Under the pieces are notes generated by a model. It did not search any database and had not been told where the DNA came from. It saw only the letters and a program-made list of their open reading frames with translations. The translations under genes were made by a program, and so were the position numbers. Below are positions 16,615 to 26,043 of a stretch of DNA of 55,097 nucleotides, piece after piece (position 1 is the first letter of the stretch; every line of letters starts with the position of its first letter). Source of the DNA: Alphaproteobacteria bacterium (GTDB lineage: Bacteria > Pseudomonadota > Alphaproteobacteria > RF32 > CAG-239); the NCBI GenBank assembly GCA_017444525.1, contig JAFSWL010000047.1, forward strand, positions 1 to 55,097. Direction: 5' to 3'.

Positions 16615-17597
16615 AAAAACTTCTGTTTATCGGACATTCTTATCATCAAAAAACAAAGTCAGCGGATTTTTTGTTGGATTTGTTGCAAACAAAATATACA
16701 ATAACCAAATGTTATGTTGATCCGTATGCTGATGAAAACAACAATTTTGCTGATATATCAGGCAATAGATATGATTATGTGGTTTGTTGGCAGATTATGT
16801 ATCCTCTGAATAAATTACAACAAATAATTAGTTATGAGAAGTGCGTGTTTTTCCCTATGTTTGACGGAGTATGTCCTTTAGATAATATTAAGTGGGGAGA
16901 ATACGCTAATGCAAAGATTATATGTTTTTGCAAACATTTGTATGAAGATTTGCTCAAACGTGGTTTTGATTGTGAGTATATTCAATATTTTCCAGAGGTT
17001 CAAAAATCGGAAATATCCGGAGACACTACATCTTTGTTTTTCTGGCAGCGTCGTGAAGAAATTAATTTGCAGGTTATTGATAAGTTGTTTTCAGCGCAAG
17101 AGGTTACACATATTCATCTGCATAAAGCCTTGGACACTCAACAAAATTTTATTGACTATCCGTTAAAACAACATCGCACGGTTTCAACGTGGTTTGATAA
17201 ACGGGATGATTTGTATAAAACTATGCTTAAATCTGCGTTATATATGGCACCGCGACCGGAAGAAGGTATAGGTATGAGCTTTTTGGAAGCCATGGCTATG
17301 GGGCGTTGTGTGATTGCTCCCGATAATCCGACCATGAATGAATATATAAAGCACGGCAAAACCGGCTATTTATATAATTTGCAGAATATAAAAATGATAA
17401 GCCTTGAGAATATTAAACAGATACAAAAGAATACCATAGATTATATGAAAGCTGGACGAAACCAATGGAACAAGCAAAAATATAAAATATTTGATTGGAT
17501 AGAAGAACCGGTGAAATCCGGAAGATTAAATATGCGGCTTGTGCGGCGTTATAAGCTTTTCGGTTTGTTTACCTTTTTAAGCACTGAGGAAATATAA
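16611..17597 (+). CDS. GT-B glycosyltransferase (group 1-like)
   Basis: The 328-residue protein has a GT-B fold. The donor-binding motif PRPEEGIGMSFLEAMAMG, followed by CVIAPDNPTMNEY and KHGKTGYLY, is typical of group 1 glycosyltransferases. ATG 16611 (MKKLLFIGHSYH) overlaps the previous stop. A start at 16566 would add 15 residues from inside the upstream gene. The C-terminal RRYKLFGLFTFL matches the shared tail motif. It likely acts in surface glycan assembly. Confidence 0.85.
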   Translation: MKKLLFIGHSYHQKTKSADFLLDLLQTKYTITKCYVDPYADENNNFADISGNRYDYVVCWQIMYPLNKLQQIISYEKCVFFPMFDGVCPLDNIKWGEYANAKIICFCKHLYEDLLKRGFDCEYIQYFPEVQKSEISGDTTSLFFWQRREEINLQVIDKLFSAQEVTHIHLHKALDTQQNFIDYPLKQHRTVSTWFDKRDDLYKTMLKSALYMAPRPEEGIGMSFLEAMAMGRCVIAPDNPTMNEYIKHGKTGYLYNLQNIKMISLENIKQIQKNTIDYMKAGRNQWNKQKYKIFDWIEEPVKSGRLNMRLVRRYKLFGLFTFLSTEEI

Positions 17598-17598
17598 A

Positions 17599-18336
17599 GT
17601 GAAATTAAGTCAAAAGAATATACCGCTGAGCATTATTACGATTTGCTATAATATCAAAGATGAAATTGAAAAGACCTGTCAAAGCATTGTTAATCAAACT
17701 TGGCAGGATTTTGAATGGATTGTGATAGACGGCGGTTCAACTGACGGTACGGTTGATATATTAAACAAATACCGTTCTCGAATAAACGTGTTTATTTCCG
17801 AGAAGGATAAGGGTGTTTATAACGCCATGAATAAAGGCATAAAACTGGCTTCCGGCGAGTGGCTGAGTTTTATGAATGGCGGTGATGCTTATGCCGCCAA
17901 CGATGTGTTGGAAAAAGTATTTAAAGATAAAAATTATGATGCCGACGTGTTGTATGGCAATGTTAATAAGATATATCCCGACGGACATACCGAATATAGT
18001 AATTATAAAACCAAGATTGACTTATCTTATTTTGCAAATGATGTTATCAATCATCAAAGTTCTTTCATAAAGCGCAATTTATTTGATAAGTTCGGGTTAT
18101 ACGATGAAAAATACAAAATAGCCGCTGATTGGGAAAAGTGGATTGTATTTATGAAAAACGGATGCAAATTTCAAAAAATTGATGTAATTGTGGCGGATTT
18201 TATGTACAACGGCATAAGTTCAAACAAGTCGGCGTTGGCTGCCGATCATGAAAAAATATGCGCAAAATATTTTGCCAAACAAAGCAGATATCTTTTGTTT
18301 GGCTGTTTACCGCTGATTATAGTTGAAGAACAATAA
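17599..18336 (+). CDS. Family 2 glycosyltransferase (WcaA/colanic type), tail possibly truncated
   Basis: The 245-residue GT-A protein has LSIITICYNIKDEIEKT, WIVIDGGSTDGT and GVYNAMNKGIKLASGEW, typical of the GT2 branch used in capsule and O-antigen synthesis. The start is GTG 17599, eight bases after GAGGA. The protein ends RYLLFGCLPLIIVEEQ, one tail motif. Directly after the stop, in the -1 frame, another tail motif is encoded (TYKLFSKVPLYKPRYL, 18337-18398), so a one-base deletion has probably cut the natural C-terminus. Confidence 0.85.
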   Translation: MKLSQKNIPLSIITICYNIKDEIEKTCQSIVNQTWQDFEWIVIDGGSTDGTVDILNKYRSRINVFISEKDKGVYNAMNKGIKLASGEWLSFMNGGDAYAANDVLEKVFKDKNYDADVLYGNVNKIYPDGHTEYSNYKTKIDLSYFANDVINHQSSFIKRNLFDKFGLYDEKYKIAADWEKWIVFMKNGCKFQKIDVIVADFMYNGISSNKSALAADHEKICAKYFAKQSRYLLFGCLPLIIVEEQ

Positions 18337-18398
18337 AAAGTACATATAAACTGTTCAGTAAAGTCCCGTTATACAAGCCAAGATATTTACCTTCATAA
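18337..18398 (+). pseudogene. Frameshifted C-terminal tail of the upstream glycosyltransferase
   Basis: In the -1 frame relative to the upstream gene, the bases after its TAA read KSTYKLFSKVPLYKPRYLPS and then stop at 18396-18398. The motif is nearly that of KLFGKIPLYKVK at the end of the 15295-16308 protein. Upstream in this frame there is a TGA only five codons earlier, so this is not an independent gene. One extra base near 18325-18335 would join it to the enzyme. Confidence 0.6.
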
Positions 18399-19025
18399 CA
18401 AAGTTTTCAGCTTTTCAATAATTTTATCAAACATTTCGGCGGTTAGAACATTGGTATTGATGTTATAACGTGAAGTGTGATATGAATCGAGTAAAGTTAT
18501 GTTGTGCTTATCAAGCTTATGTTCCGCGCCGTGGGCGAATTTATAAGCTGACTTTTTATAGCCGAGTGCTTGCAAAACCGCACCATGCGAAACCGAACCG
18601 AGTGAAAGAATTATCCGTAAATTAGGCATAGCGGTGATTTCGGCTTGCAAATACGGACGGCAGGCGGCAATTTCATCGGCCGTAACCTTATTTTGCGGCG
18701 GTACACAACGCACGGCATTGGAAACTCTGACGTTTATTAATTCAAATCCGTCATTTTTTACTTTGCCATAATTACCGCGGGCAAAGCCATATTTTTTGAG
18801 CGCCGGATAGAGAATGTCGCCGGCATAATCGTTGGTGAAAGGACGATTGGTTTGATTGGCACCGTTTAACCCCGGAGCCAAACCAACCACCAAAATTTCG
18901 GCACTTAAATCGCCGAAAGATTCGACCGGACCATTGTGATATTGCGGAAACTTTACTTGATTTTGCGCGCGAAATTCCAATAAACGCGGACATTTTTTAC
19001 ATTCGAAAGACGGACATTGAAACAT
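18393..19025 (-). CDS. Uracil-DNA glycosylase, family 5 (UDGb) type
   Basis: The 210-residue repair enzyme removes uracil and other deaminated bases from DNA. Motif A reads GLAPGLNGANQTNRPFTNDY, where family 5 lacks the catalytic acid of family 4. Motif B is HTSRYN instead of the common HPSxxN. Cysteines at 4, 9 and 12, and in NAVRCVPP, fit the iron-sulfur cluster of families 4 and 5. GAGGAG six bases before ATG 19025 fixes the start; a longer frame from 19067 lacks one. Confidence 0.85.
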   Translation of the reverse strand: MFQCPSFECKKCPRLLEFRAQNQVKFPQYHNGPVESFGDLSAEILVVGLAPGLNGANQTNRPFTNDYAGDILYPALKKYGFARGNYGKVKNDGFELINVRVSNAVRCVPPQNKVTADEIAACRPYLQAEITAMPNLRIILSLGSVSHGAVLQALGYKKSAYKFAHGAEHKLDKHNITLLDSYHTSRYNINTNVLTAEMFDKIIEKLKTLL

Positions 19026-19155
19026 ATTTTTCTCCTCAAAATACATCTTAAAAGCTAAAATTTGCACTGTCCACTATTTAAATTTATTTTTTCACGGTTA
19101 TATACACTTTGCTAATAATAAAATTTTTGAACATTTATAAATGGAGAAAAAGAAT

Positions 19156-19719
19156 ATGAAAAAAATATTGTTATTATCAGGTGCAGCGTTATTGTTTTCA
19201 GCTAATGCCCATGCATTAATGCACAACAATATGAATATGGTTAAGCCTTATATTGGAGCCGAATATGTTTATTCTAAAGCAAAATTAGGCGGAACCGCCG
19301 GCGGATTAAAAGATAATTTTAACTCAGCTAAGGCAGATTTTGGTATGGAAATATATAAAAATTTATATACAGAATTTTCTTATCAGCAATCATGGCAAGT
19401 TAAAAACAAACATGCATACGAAGGACAGTCGGTTAAACAGCGTTTTGCTGCATATGCTATGGATTTATATGCAAAAATGCCGCTTATGTGCAGTCCGTTC
19501 AGTTTGGTGGCAACCGGCGGCGCTGCGATTTATGATATAACCCAAAAGAATCTGCCGGATAAAGGATTTATGCGTGTAGGTTATCGTATTGGCGGCGGTA
19601 TGCAATATGATATGAATGAACATTGGTCAGCACGTGTTATCGGTCGTTATTCTTATGTAGGGGCAGAACGTTTGGATAATTATGCCGAAGTTGCGGCCGG
19701 TATGCTTTATCGGTTTTAA
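19156..19719 (+). CDS. Outer-membrane beta-barrel protein
   Basis: The 187-residue protein has a signal peptide (MKKILLLSGAALLFSANAHA) and then alternating strands rich in aromatic and glycine residues, ending in YRF, the C-terminal aromatic that the BAM machinery recognises. MVKPYIGAEYVYSKA is a typical first strand of the small OmpA-like or Omp25-like 8-strand barrels. It is a single gene in its own transcript. GGAG at 9 nt supports ATG 19156. Confidence 0.8.
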   Translation: MKKILLLSGAALLFSANAHALMHNNMNMVKPYIGAEYVYSKAKLGGTAGGLKDNFNSAKADFGMEIYKNLYTEFSYQQSWQVKNKHAYEGQSVKQRFAAYAMDLYAKMPLMCSPFSLVATGGAAIYDITQKNLPDKGFMRVGYRIGGGMQYDMNEHWSARVIGRYSYVGAERLDNYAEVAAGMLYRF

Positions 19720-19746
19720 GTAAAAATATTGTTATAATAATCGCCG

Positions 19747-19780
19747 GAGTGCCTTGTAATATAGGCACTCGTTTGGTATA
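19747..19780 (+). terminator. Hairpin after the outer-membrane protein gene
   Basis: gagtgcc (19747-19753) pairs with ggcactc (19764-19770) across a 10-nt loop, followed by a weak T-rich stretch (GTTTGGTAT). It sits between the convergent ends of the outer-membrane gene and recG. Confidence 0.45.
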
Positions 19781-19806
19781 TAAACATGAAAAAGGCAAAT
19801 TTATAT

Positions 19807-21888
19807 CTATCCGGCATTATACGTTTTTATAGCCGTATCTTGTTCAAATAAATACAGCAATGTCCGCAAAGCTTGTCCACGCTCTGATTGTAAATTCGGA
19901 TCTTTTTGTAATATAAGAGCCGCATCTTTGCTGGCCGTAAGCAACAAATCACTATGAACACTTAAGTCAGCTAAACGAAAATTATTAAAACCTGATTGCT
20001 TTGTTCCCAAAATTTCACCGCCGCCGCGCAATTTAAGGTCTTCCTCGGCAATTAAGAAACCATCTTCTGTCGCTTTCATTGTATTAAGTCGTTCACGTGA
20101 AACCGAACTTAATGGATAACCGTACATTAAAATACAGCTTCCGGCTTCATATCCGCGTTTGATGCGTCCGCGCAGCTGGTGTAATTGAGCCAAACCGAAA
20201 CGCTCGGCATGTTCTACTACCATAATTGTAGCATTTGGAACATTTACCCCAACTTCGATTACGGTGGTGGAAACCAACAATTTCAGCCGCCCTTGCTTAA
20301 ATTCTTCCATAACTGCATTTTTCTCAGCTTCTTTCATTTTACCATGCACCAATCCCACATTATTACCAAATATTTTTTGTAATGATTCAAAACGTTCGGT
20401 TGCGGCTGATAAATCTATTTTTTCCGATTCTTCTACAAGAGGACATACCCAATAAGCCTGAGTTCCGGTTTGCAGTTTGCGTGCCAAAGCTTCTACAACA
20501 TTGTTCATTTTGCTGAGCGGCATAACAGTTGTTGTAACCGGTTTGCGTCCTGCCGGTAATTCATCTATTTTAGAATATTCCATATCGCCGAATTGTGTCA
20601 GCACAAGCGTGCGCGGAATAGGAGTTGCTGTCATTACCAAAACATCGCAGAATCTGCCTTTTTGCGATAAACTTAAACGTTGTTTAACTCCGAACCGATG
20701 CTGTTCATCAACAATTGCGTATGCCAAATCTTTGAATACTACATCTTCGGTAAACAACGCATGCGTACCGATAAGAATATTTATATCGCCGTTTGCTAAT
20801 TCGTGTAATAGTTGTTTACGTGCTTTACCCTTGATATTACTGGTCAAAAGCGCTGTTTTTACGCCAATTTTTGCGCATAGTTCAGAAATTGTTTCGGCAT
20901 GCTGCTCAGCCAAAATTTCGGTCGGAGCCATAATCGCCGCTTGACAGCCGCATTCAACCGCATTCAGCATTGTAATTAATGCAACAATGGTTTTACCGCT
21001 GCCGACATCTCCTTGTAACAGACGCAACATACGATATTCGCTAAATAAATCACTTTCGATTTCTGCTATTACGCGTTTTTGTGCTGAAGTCAGAGCAAAC
21101 GGCAGTACGGAAAGCAATTTTTTCTTAAGTTCTCCACTGTTTGTCAACGATCGTCCTTTTTGGGTTTTCAGCCGTCCACGCACAATTGCCAGAGATAACT
21201 GATTAGCTAATAATTCATCATAAGCAAGTCTTTGTCTGGCCGGTGAACTTAACTCAATATCGGCAAAGTTTTGCGGATGATGTGCTACCCACAGTGCTTC
21301 TTTAAAACTCGGCCACTTTTGTTGGACTAAATAGTGCTCATCTTGCCATTCAGCCAACTCCGGCACCTGTGTAAAAGCTTGAAAAATCTGTTTATTTAGC
21401 ATTTTATTGGTAATGCCGGCCGTCAACGGATACACTGTTTCAATCAGCGGCATCTGCTCCGGTTTACTGGCATCAACAACATAATCGGGATGGCTCATTT
21501 GCAACTGCTTGTTAAAAATTTCTATTTTTCCACTGATGATTTTTTCGGCATCCACCGGAAATTGTTTGGTTATACTATCGCCGAATACCTTAAAAAACAC
21601 CAAAATCAACTGGTCTGTATTATCTTCAACCACAATCCGATACGGTTGTTTTTTATTTTTCGGCACTGCGTGCTCTACCACACGCACTTTACCCGTCCAG
21701 ATTTTGCCGTCAAGTGCCTGTGACAGCGGAACATTGCAGCGACGATCGATAAAACCGCTCGGCAAATGCCATAATAAATCAATCACTTTGTCGCCGCAAA
21801 GATTATTCATCAATACGCAATAACGCTTGCCGATACCGCTTAAGGTTTCAAGCGGTGCGAACAGCGGATATAAAATACTCGGGCGCAT
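19807..21888 (-). CDS. recG: ATP-dependent DNA helicase RecG
   Basis: The 693-residue branch-migration helicase rescues stalled replication forks. It has a wedge/OB domain in the first half (LLWHLPSGFIDRR) and superfamily 2 helicase motifs: GDVGSGKT, the DEQH box (VDEQHRFG), TATPIPRT and QLRGRIKRG. Length matches the family. ATG 21888 gives the usual N-terminus MRPSILYPLF. A longer frame from 22002 runs into the mfd gene. It is divergent from mfd, with an 82-nt promoter gap. Confidence 0.95.
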   Translation of the reverse strand: MRPSILYPLFAPLETLSGIGKRYCVLMNNLCGDKVIDLLWHLPSGFIDRRCNVPLSQALDGKIWTGKVRVVEHAVPKNKKQPYRIVVEDNTDQLILVFFKVFGDSITKQFPVDAEKIISGKIEIFNKQLQMSHPDYVVDASKPEQMPLIETVYPLTAGITNKMLNKQIFQAFTQVPELAEWQDEHYLVQQKWPSFKEALWVAHHPQNFADIELSSPARQRLAYDELLANQLSLAIVRGRLKTQKGRSLTNSGELKKKLLSVLPFALTSAQKRVIAEIESDLFSEYRMLRLLQGDVGSGKTIVALITMLNAVECGCQAAIMAPTEILAEQHAETISELCAKIGVKTALLTSNIKGKARKQLLHELANGDINILIGTHALFTEDVVFKDLAYAIVDEQHRFGVKQRLSLSQKGRFCDVLVMTATPIPRTLVLTQFGDMEYSKIDELPAGRKPVTTTVMPLSKMNNVVEALARKLQTGTQAYWVCPLVEESEKIDLSAATERFESLQKIFGNNVGLVHGKMKEAEKNAVMEEFKQGRLKLLVSTTVIEVGVNVPNATIMVVEHAERFGLAQLHQLRGRIKRGYEAGSCILMYGYPLSSVSRERLNTMKATEDGFLIAEEDLKLRGGGEILGTKQSGFNNFRLADLSVHSDLLLTASKDAALILQKDPNLQSERGQALRTLLYLFEQDTAIKTYNAG

Positions 21889-21909
21889 GTTGATTATTCT
21901 TCTTTTTTG

Positions 21910-21937
21910 TTGCGATAACTGCTTTATTGTATATATT
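21910..21937 (+). promoter_or_regulatory. Candidate mfd promoter
   Basis: TTGCGA (21910-21915) and TATATT (21932-21937) are 16 nt apart in the recG-mfd gap, about 33 nt before the mfd ATG. The -35 is weak. Confidence 0.45.
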
Positions 21938-21970
21938 TTAGAAAAGTTTGTAAATCGGAAAGCAAAAGAT

Positions 21971-24900
21971 ATGCAACAGGATTTTAATGCATTGTGCGGC
22001 AAAAAAATAACCTCGGTTTGCGACGGTTATGAACCGTGGGTGCTGGCTTTGATGGCGTCAAAGGAACGACCGCTGATATATATTGCGGCCGATGGTAATA
22101 ACTTGGCACAAACCGCCTCGATGCTGCGTTTAGCTCATCCCGAGTTCACGGTGTTGGAATTTCCGGCATGGGATACCGTGCCGTATGACCGCGTTTCGCC
22201 GAATACCAATATTATGGCGCGGCGCATATCCGTTATGTCGCAGTTGGCGCTGAGTGAATTTAAGCAACCGCTGGTAATAATAACCAGTTTGGGTGCGGTT
22301 TTGCAAAAGCTTCCGCCGGCAAAAATTTTTCGCAACGCACAGAAAAAAATCAAGGTGGGCGGCACTCTGAAATTTGATGATTTTCTGCATTATATTTCAA
22401 TCAACGGTTATACTCGCGTCGAGCAGGTAATGGAACCGGGGGAATACGCGGTGCGCGGCGATATTGTCGATATTTTTCCGAGCGGTACCGATTATCCGCT
22501 CCGCATAGATTTATTTGACGAAGAAGTGGAGCGACTGCGCTTTTTTGATGCGGTAACGCAACGCACTTCCGGCGAGTTGAAAGAATATGATTTTCAAGTG
22601 GCGGGCGAAGTGGTTTTGGATGCCGATACCGTGCGCAATTTCCGCGAAAAATATCGCGAATTGTTCGGTGCCGACGGTATGCACGATGAGCTTTACGAGG
22701 CAATTTCCGAACGGCGCAAATATATCGGTATGGAAAATTGGTTGCCGCTGTTTTATGCCGATACGTTGCCGACTTTGTTTGATTATGTGCCGAATGCCGC
22801 GGTTGCCGTCGGGCGCAATGTTGAGGAGGCGCTTAAGGCCAAAACCGAGAGTATATACGATTATTACACTGCACGTTTGGAGGCCGTCAATATACGCCGC
22901 GGCAAACTCGATGATGAAGCGTATCGTCCGCTAAATCCGGAAATGTTGTACTTAACAGAGGACGAATTTAAGCAAAAATTGCTAAATAAAAAAGCGGCTG
23001 AGTTCAGCGCATTGGCGGCTGCCGCATCAGATGATGTTGTTGATATGCAAACCGTTCCGGGGCGTGATTTTGCCCATAGTAAAAATGTGAGCGCGGCGGC
23101 GGTTTATACCGAACTCAACGATTATTTGAACGAAAATGCACGGCGTAAGCGGATTGTTTGTTGTTACGCCGAAGGTTCGCGTGAACGATTGTTTAATCTG
23201 ATGAACGAACACGGCATTAAAAATGTGGTTTTGGCCGGCGATTGGGCGCAGGCCTCGCAGTTGGCGGCAGCCAAAAAAATCGCACTGGTGTTAGCTGATT
23301 TGGCACACGGTTTTCGCGACAAAGAATGGTGTCTTATTTCCGAACAGGATATTTTGGGCGAACGCCAGCACCGCAAAACCAAAAAAGTAACTTCAAAAGA
23401 TTTTATCGCTGATGTTTCGGCACTTGCCGTCGGTGAACTGGTGGTGCATATCGAACACGGTATCGGCCGTTTTATGGGACTGGAAAATATTATGGCTGGT
23501 GGGGCACCGCACGATTGTCTGAAAATAGTGTATGCTCACGATGATAAACTGTTTGTACCGGTAGAAAATATCGATGTTTTGTCGCGTTACGGCTCAGATG
23601 ACGAAAATGTACAGCTTGATGTATTGGGTGGTTCGGCTTGGCAAGCCAAGAAAGCCAAAGTTAAAGAAAAAATCAAGGATATTGCCGAAAAACTGATTAA
23701 AATTGCCGCAGAAAGGCATCTCAAAACCGCAGAATGTTTTGTTACGCAAGGCGGAGTTTATGACGAATTTTGTTCTAAATTCCCGTTTAACGAAACCGAT
23801 GACCAACTACATGCCATTCAAGACGTGTTGCAGGATTTGGGTGCCGGCGAGCCGATGGACAGGTTAGTGTGTGGCGATGTCGGCTTCGGCAAAACTGAGG
23901 TTGCTTTGCGTGCGGCATTTACGGTGGCTATGTCCGGCTCTCAGGTGGCACTGATAGTACCGACCACTTTGTTGGCGCGTCAGCACTATCTGAATTTTGC
24001 AGAGCGGATGCAGGGATTTCCGCTCAAAGTGCGGATGTTATCGCGTCTGACTACTGCCAAAGAAGCACGTGAAACCAAAGAAGGCTTGAAGTCAGGTGCC
24101 GTCGATATCGTTATCGGTACACACGCATTACTGGCTAAAGATATTGCTTTTTCCGATTTAGGATTGTTGATTATTGATGAAGAACAGCACTTTGGGGTGG
24201 CGCATAAAGAAAAACTGAAAGCCTTAAAATCCGACGTGCACGTTCTGACGCTAAGTGCTACTCCGATTCCGCGAACATTGCAACTCTCTTTGACCGGAGT
24301 AAAGCAACTGAGTATTATTGCAACACCGCCGATGGATAGGTTGGCGGCACGCACTTTTGTGATGCCGTTTGACGCGGTGATGATAAAAGAAGCTATTTAT
24401 CGCGAAAAATTCCGCGGCGGTCAGACGTTTTTTGTGTGTCCGCGGGTTTCGGATATTCCGCAGATGGAAAAAACGTTGCGCACATTGGTGCCTGATGTGA
24501 AAATTGCCGTGGCGCACGGGCAGATGCCGGCCAAGCAACTGGAAGATGTTATCGGGGCGTTTGCCGACGGTAAATACGATGTGTTGCTCTCAACCACGAT
24601 TATTGAATCGGGGATTGATATGCCGCGTGTCAACACTATGATTATTCATCACGCCGATATGTTCGGTTTGGCACAGTTGTATCAACTGCGCGGTAGAATA
24701 GGGCGTTCTAAAATCCGCGGTTATTGCTATTTTACGGTGCCGCCGCAGAAAAAACTTAATCCGGTGGCCCAGAAACGGCTCGATATTTTGCGGGCGCTCG
24801 ACACGCTCGGAGCCGGATTTTCGCTTGCCAGTCACGATATGGATATTCGCGGTTCCGGTAATGTTTTGGGTACCGAACAATCGGGGCATATCAAAGACGT

Positions 24901-25444
24901 GGGTATAGCTTTGTATCATCAAATGCTCGATGAGGAAATTCAGCGCCAAAAGGCCGGACACGATGAACAGATGAATGCCGCACTCAACAATTCCGACTGG
25001 GCACCGCAGATTACAACCGGCGTACCGCTGCTCATTCCGGAAGAATATGTGCATGATTTGGGAGTGCGTTTGGGGTTGTATCGTCGTATCGGCGCGCTCA
25101 AAGATGCGGGTGAGTTGGCGGATATGCGTGAGGAGCTGATTGACCGTTTCGGCGTCATTCCGCCGGAGGTGGAAAATCTGTTGCAAACCATAGAAATTAA
25201 GCAACTTTGTTATCGTGCCAATATTGCTAAAGTTGATGCCGGTGCCAAGGGAATTTTGATTGCCTTTCACAACAACAAATTTGCGGCGGCGGATAAATTG
25301 ATTGAGTTGGTGGCGCGCTCGTTCGGAGTATTCAAAATCCGACCGGACCAAAAACTGTTTGTTGATAGAGATTTGTCCTCTTATAACGAGCGCATCGCCA
25401 TTTTGAAAAAAACTGTGAGCAAGTTGCTTGAATTGCTGTATTAA
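21971..25444 (+). CDS. mfd: Transcription-repair coupling factor
   Basis: The 1157-residue ATP-dependent translocase removes RNA polymerase stalled at DNA damage and recruits UvrA. In order: UvrB-homology region (FPAWDTVPYDRVSPN), RNA polymerase-interacting domain (VGELVVHIEHGIGRFMGL), helicase motifs GDVGFGKTEVALRAAF and DEEQHFG, LSATPIPRTL and QLRGRIGRS, and the C-terminal TRCF domain. ATG 21971 has GGAAAG upstream. An upstream in-frame extension of 48 residues overlaps recG and is not credible. Confidence 0.96.
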   Translation: MQQDFNALCGKKITSVCDGYEPWVLALMASKERPLIYIAADGNNLAQTASMLRLAHPEFTVLEFPAWDTVPYDRVSPNTNIMARRISVMSQLALSEFKQPLVIITSLGAVLQKLPPAKIFRNAQKKIKVGGTLKFDDFLHYISINGYTRVEQVMEPGEYAVRGDIVDIFPSGTDYPLRIDLFDEEVERLRFFDAVTQRTSGELKEYDFQVAGEVVLDADTVRNFREKYRELFGADGMHDELYEAISERRKYIGMENWLPLFYADTLPTLFDYVPNAAVAVGRNVEEALKAKTESIYDYYTARLEAVNIRRGKLDDEAYRPLNPEMLYLTEDEFKQKLLNKKAAEFSALAAAASDDVVDMQTVPGRDFAHSKNVSAAAVYTELNDYLNENARRKRIVCCYAEGSRERLFNLMNEHGIKNVVLAGDWAQASQLAAAKKIALVLADLAHGFRDKEWCLISEQDILGERQHRKTKKVTSKDFIADVSALAVGELVVHIEHGIGRFMGLENIMAGGAPHDCLKIVYAHDDKLFVPVENIDVLSRYGSDDENVQLDVLGGSAWQAKKAKVKEKIKDIAEKLIKIAAERHLKTAECFVTQGGVYDEFCSKFPFNETDDQLHAIQDVLQDLGAGEPMDRLVCGDVGFGKTEVALRAAFTVAMSGSQVALIVPTTLLARQHYLNFAERMQGFPLKVRMLSRLTTAKEARETKEGLKSGAVDIVIGTHALLAKDIAFSDLGLLIIDEEQHFGVAHKEKLKALKSDVHVLTLSATPIPRTLQLSLTGVKQLSIIATPPMDRLAARTFVMPFDAVMIKEAIYREKFRGGQTFFVCPRVSDIPQMEKTLRTLVPDVKIAVAHGQMPAKQLEDVIGAFADGKYDVLLSTTIIESGIDMPRVNTMIIHHADMFGLAQLYQLRGRIGRSKIRGYCYFTVPPQKKLNPVAQKRLDILRALDTLGAGFSLASHDMDIRGSGNVLGTEQSGHIKDVGIALYHQMLDEEIQRQKAGHDEQMNAALNNSDWAPQITTGVPLLIPEEYVHDLGVRLGLYRRIGALKDAGELADMREELIDRFGVIPPEVENLLQTIEIKQLCYRANIAKVDAGAKGILIAFHNNKFAAADKLIELVARSFGVFKIRPDQKLFVDRDLSSYNERIAILKKTVSKLLELLY

Positions 25445-25446
25445 AT

Positions 25447-25902
25447 TCAGTATTTCAGTGCATCGAGAGCGCCTTGCAGAATATAGGCGGCAGCTGAGGC
25501 ATCAAGCACTTTTTTGCGTTTTTTTCGCGACATATCTACTTCATTAATCAAAAAACGCTCCATTGCCGAAGAAGACAATCTTTCATCCCAAAACATATAC
25601 GGCAGCGAAATTTCTTGAGCCAGTTTTTCGGCAAAAGCGCGCACTTCTTTGGATATATCGCCCTCGGTACCGTTCATTTGCAACGGCAGACCATAAACTA
25701 TTCCGCCGATTTCTTTTTCGACCACAATGCGCTTGATTTCGGCCACATCTTTTTCCCAACTTGAGCGATAAAGGATTTTATATGAGGTGGCAATTCCTCT
25801 GAGTAAATCGGATACAGCGATCCCTAAACGCTTGGAACCGTAATCAAAACCGATAAGCGCTTGATAAGTTTTAAGTGATTTCTTAAATTCTTTTATATCC
25901 AT
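25447..25902 (-). CDS. ruvX: Putative pre-16S rRNA nuclease / Holliday junction resolvase-like (YqgF)
   Basis: The 151-residue RNase H-like protein has the YqgF motifs IGFDYGSKRLGIAVSD, GLPLQMNG and FWDERLSS, with the acidic catalytic residues in place. In E. coli it is essential for 16S rRNA 5' maturation. Its end nearly touches the convergent mfd stop (2 nt apart). It is divergent from tolB. Confidence 0.93.
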   Translation of the reverse strand: MDIKEFKKSLKTYQALIGFDYGSKRLGIAVSDLLRGIATSYKILYRSSWEKDVAEIKRIVVEKEIGGIVYGLPLQMNGTEGDISKEVRAFAEKLAQEISLPYMFWDERLSSSAMERFLINEVDMSRKKRKKVLDASAAAYILQGALDALKY

Positions 25903-26043
25903 TTTTTTCCTCTGACTAAAACTAGTGTTTTATGCCAAAAAAGTCAAACAGAATATGCTGTCTATAACCTGTTTTTTTGCTTTATTTTTTTTAAGCAGTT
26001 TGTATGATATAACAAAATAAACATTTATTAGAGGTGTTAAAGA

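Noticed and set aside
18320..18345. Programmed -1 frameshift at the end of the glycosyltransferase gene
   Set aside because: No slippery heptamer is present in the short window between the -1 frame TGA and the 0 frame TAA. A simple deletion is more likely.
21827..21970. N-terminal extension of mfd by 48 residues
   Set aside because: It overlaps the recG coding region on the other strand and lacks a ribosome-binding site. ATG 21971 has one.
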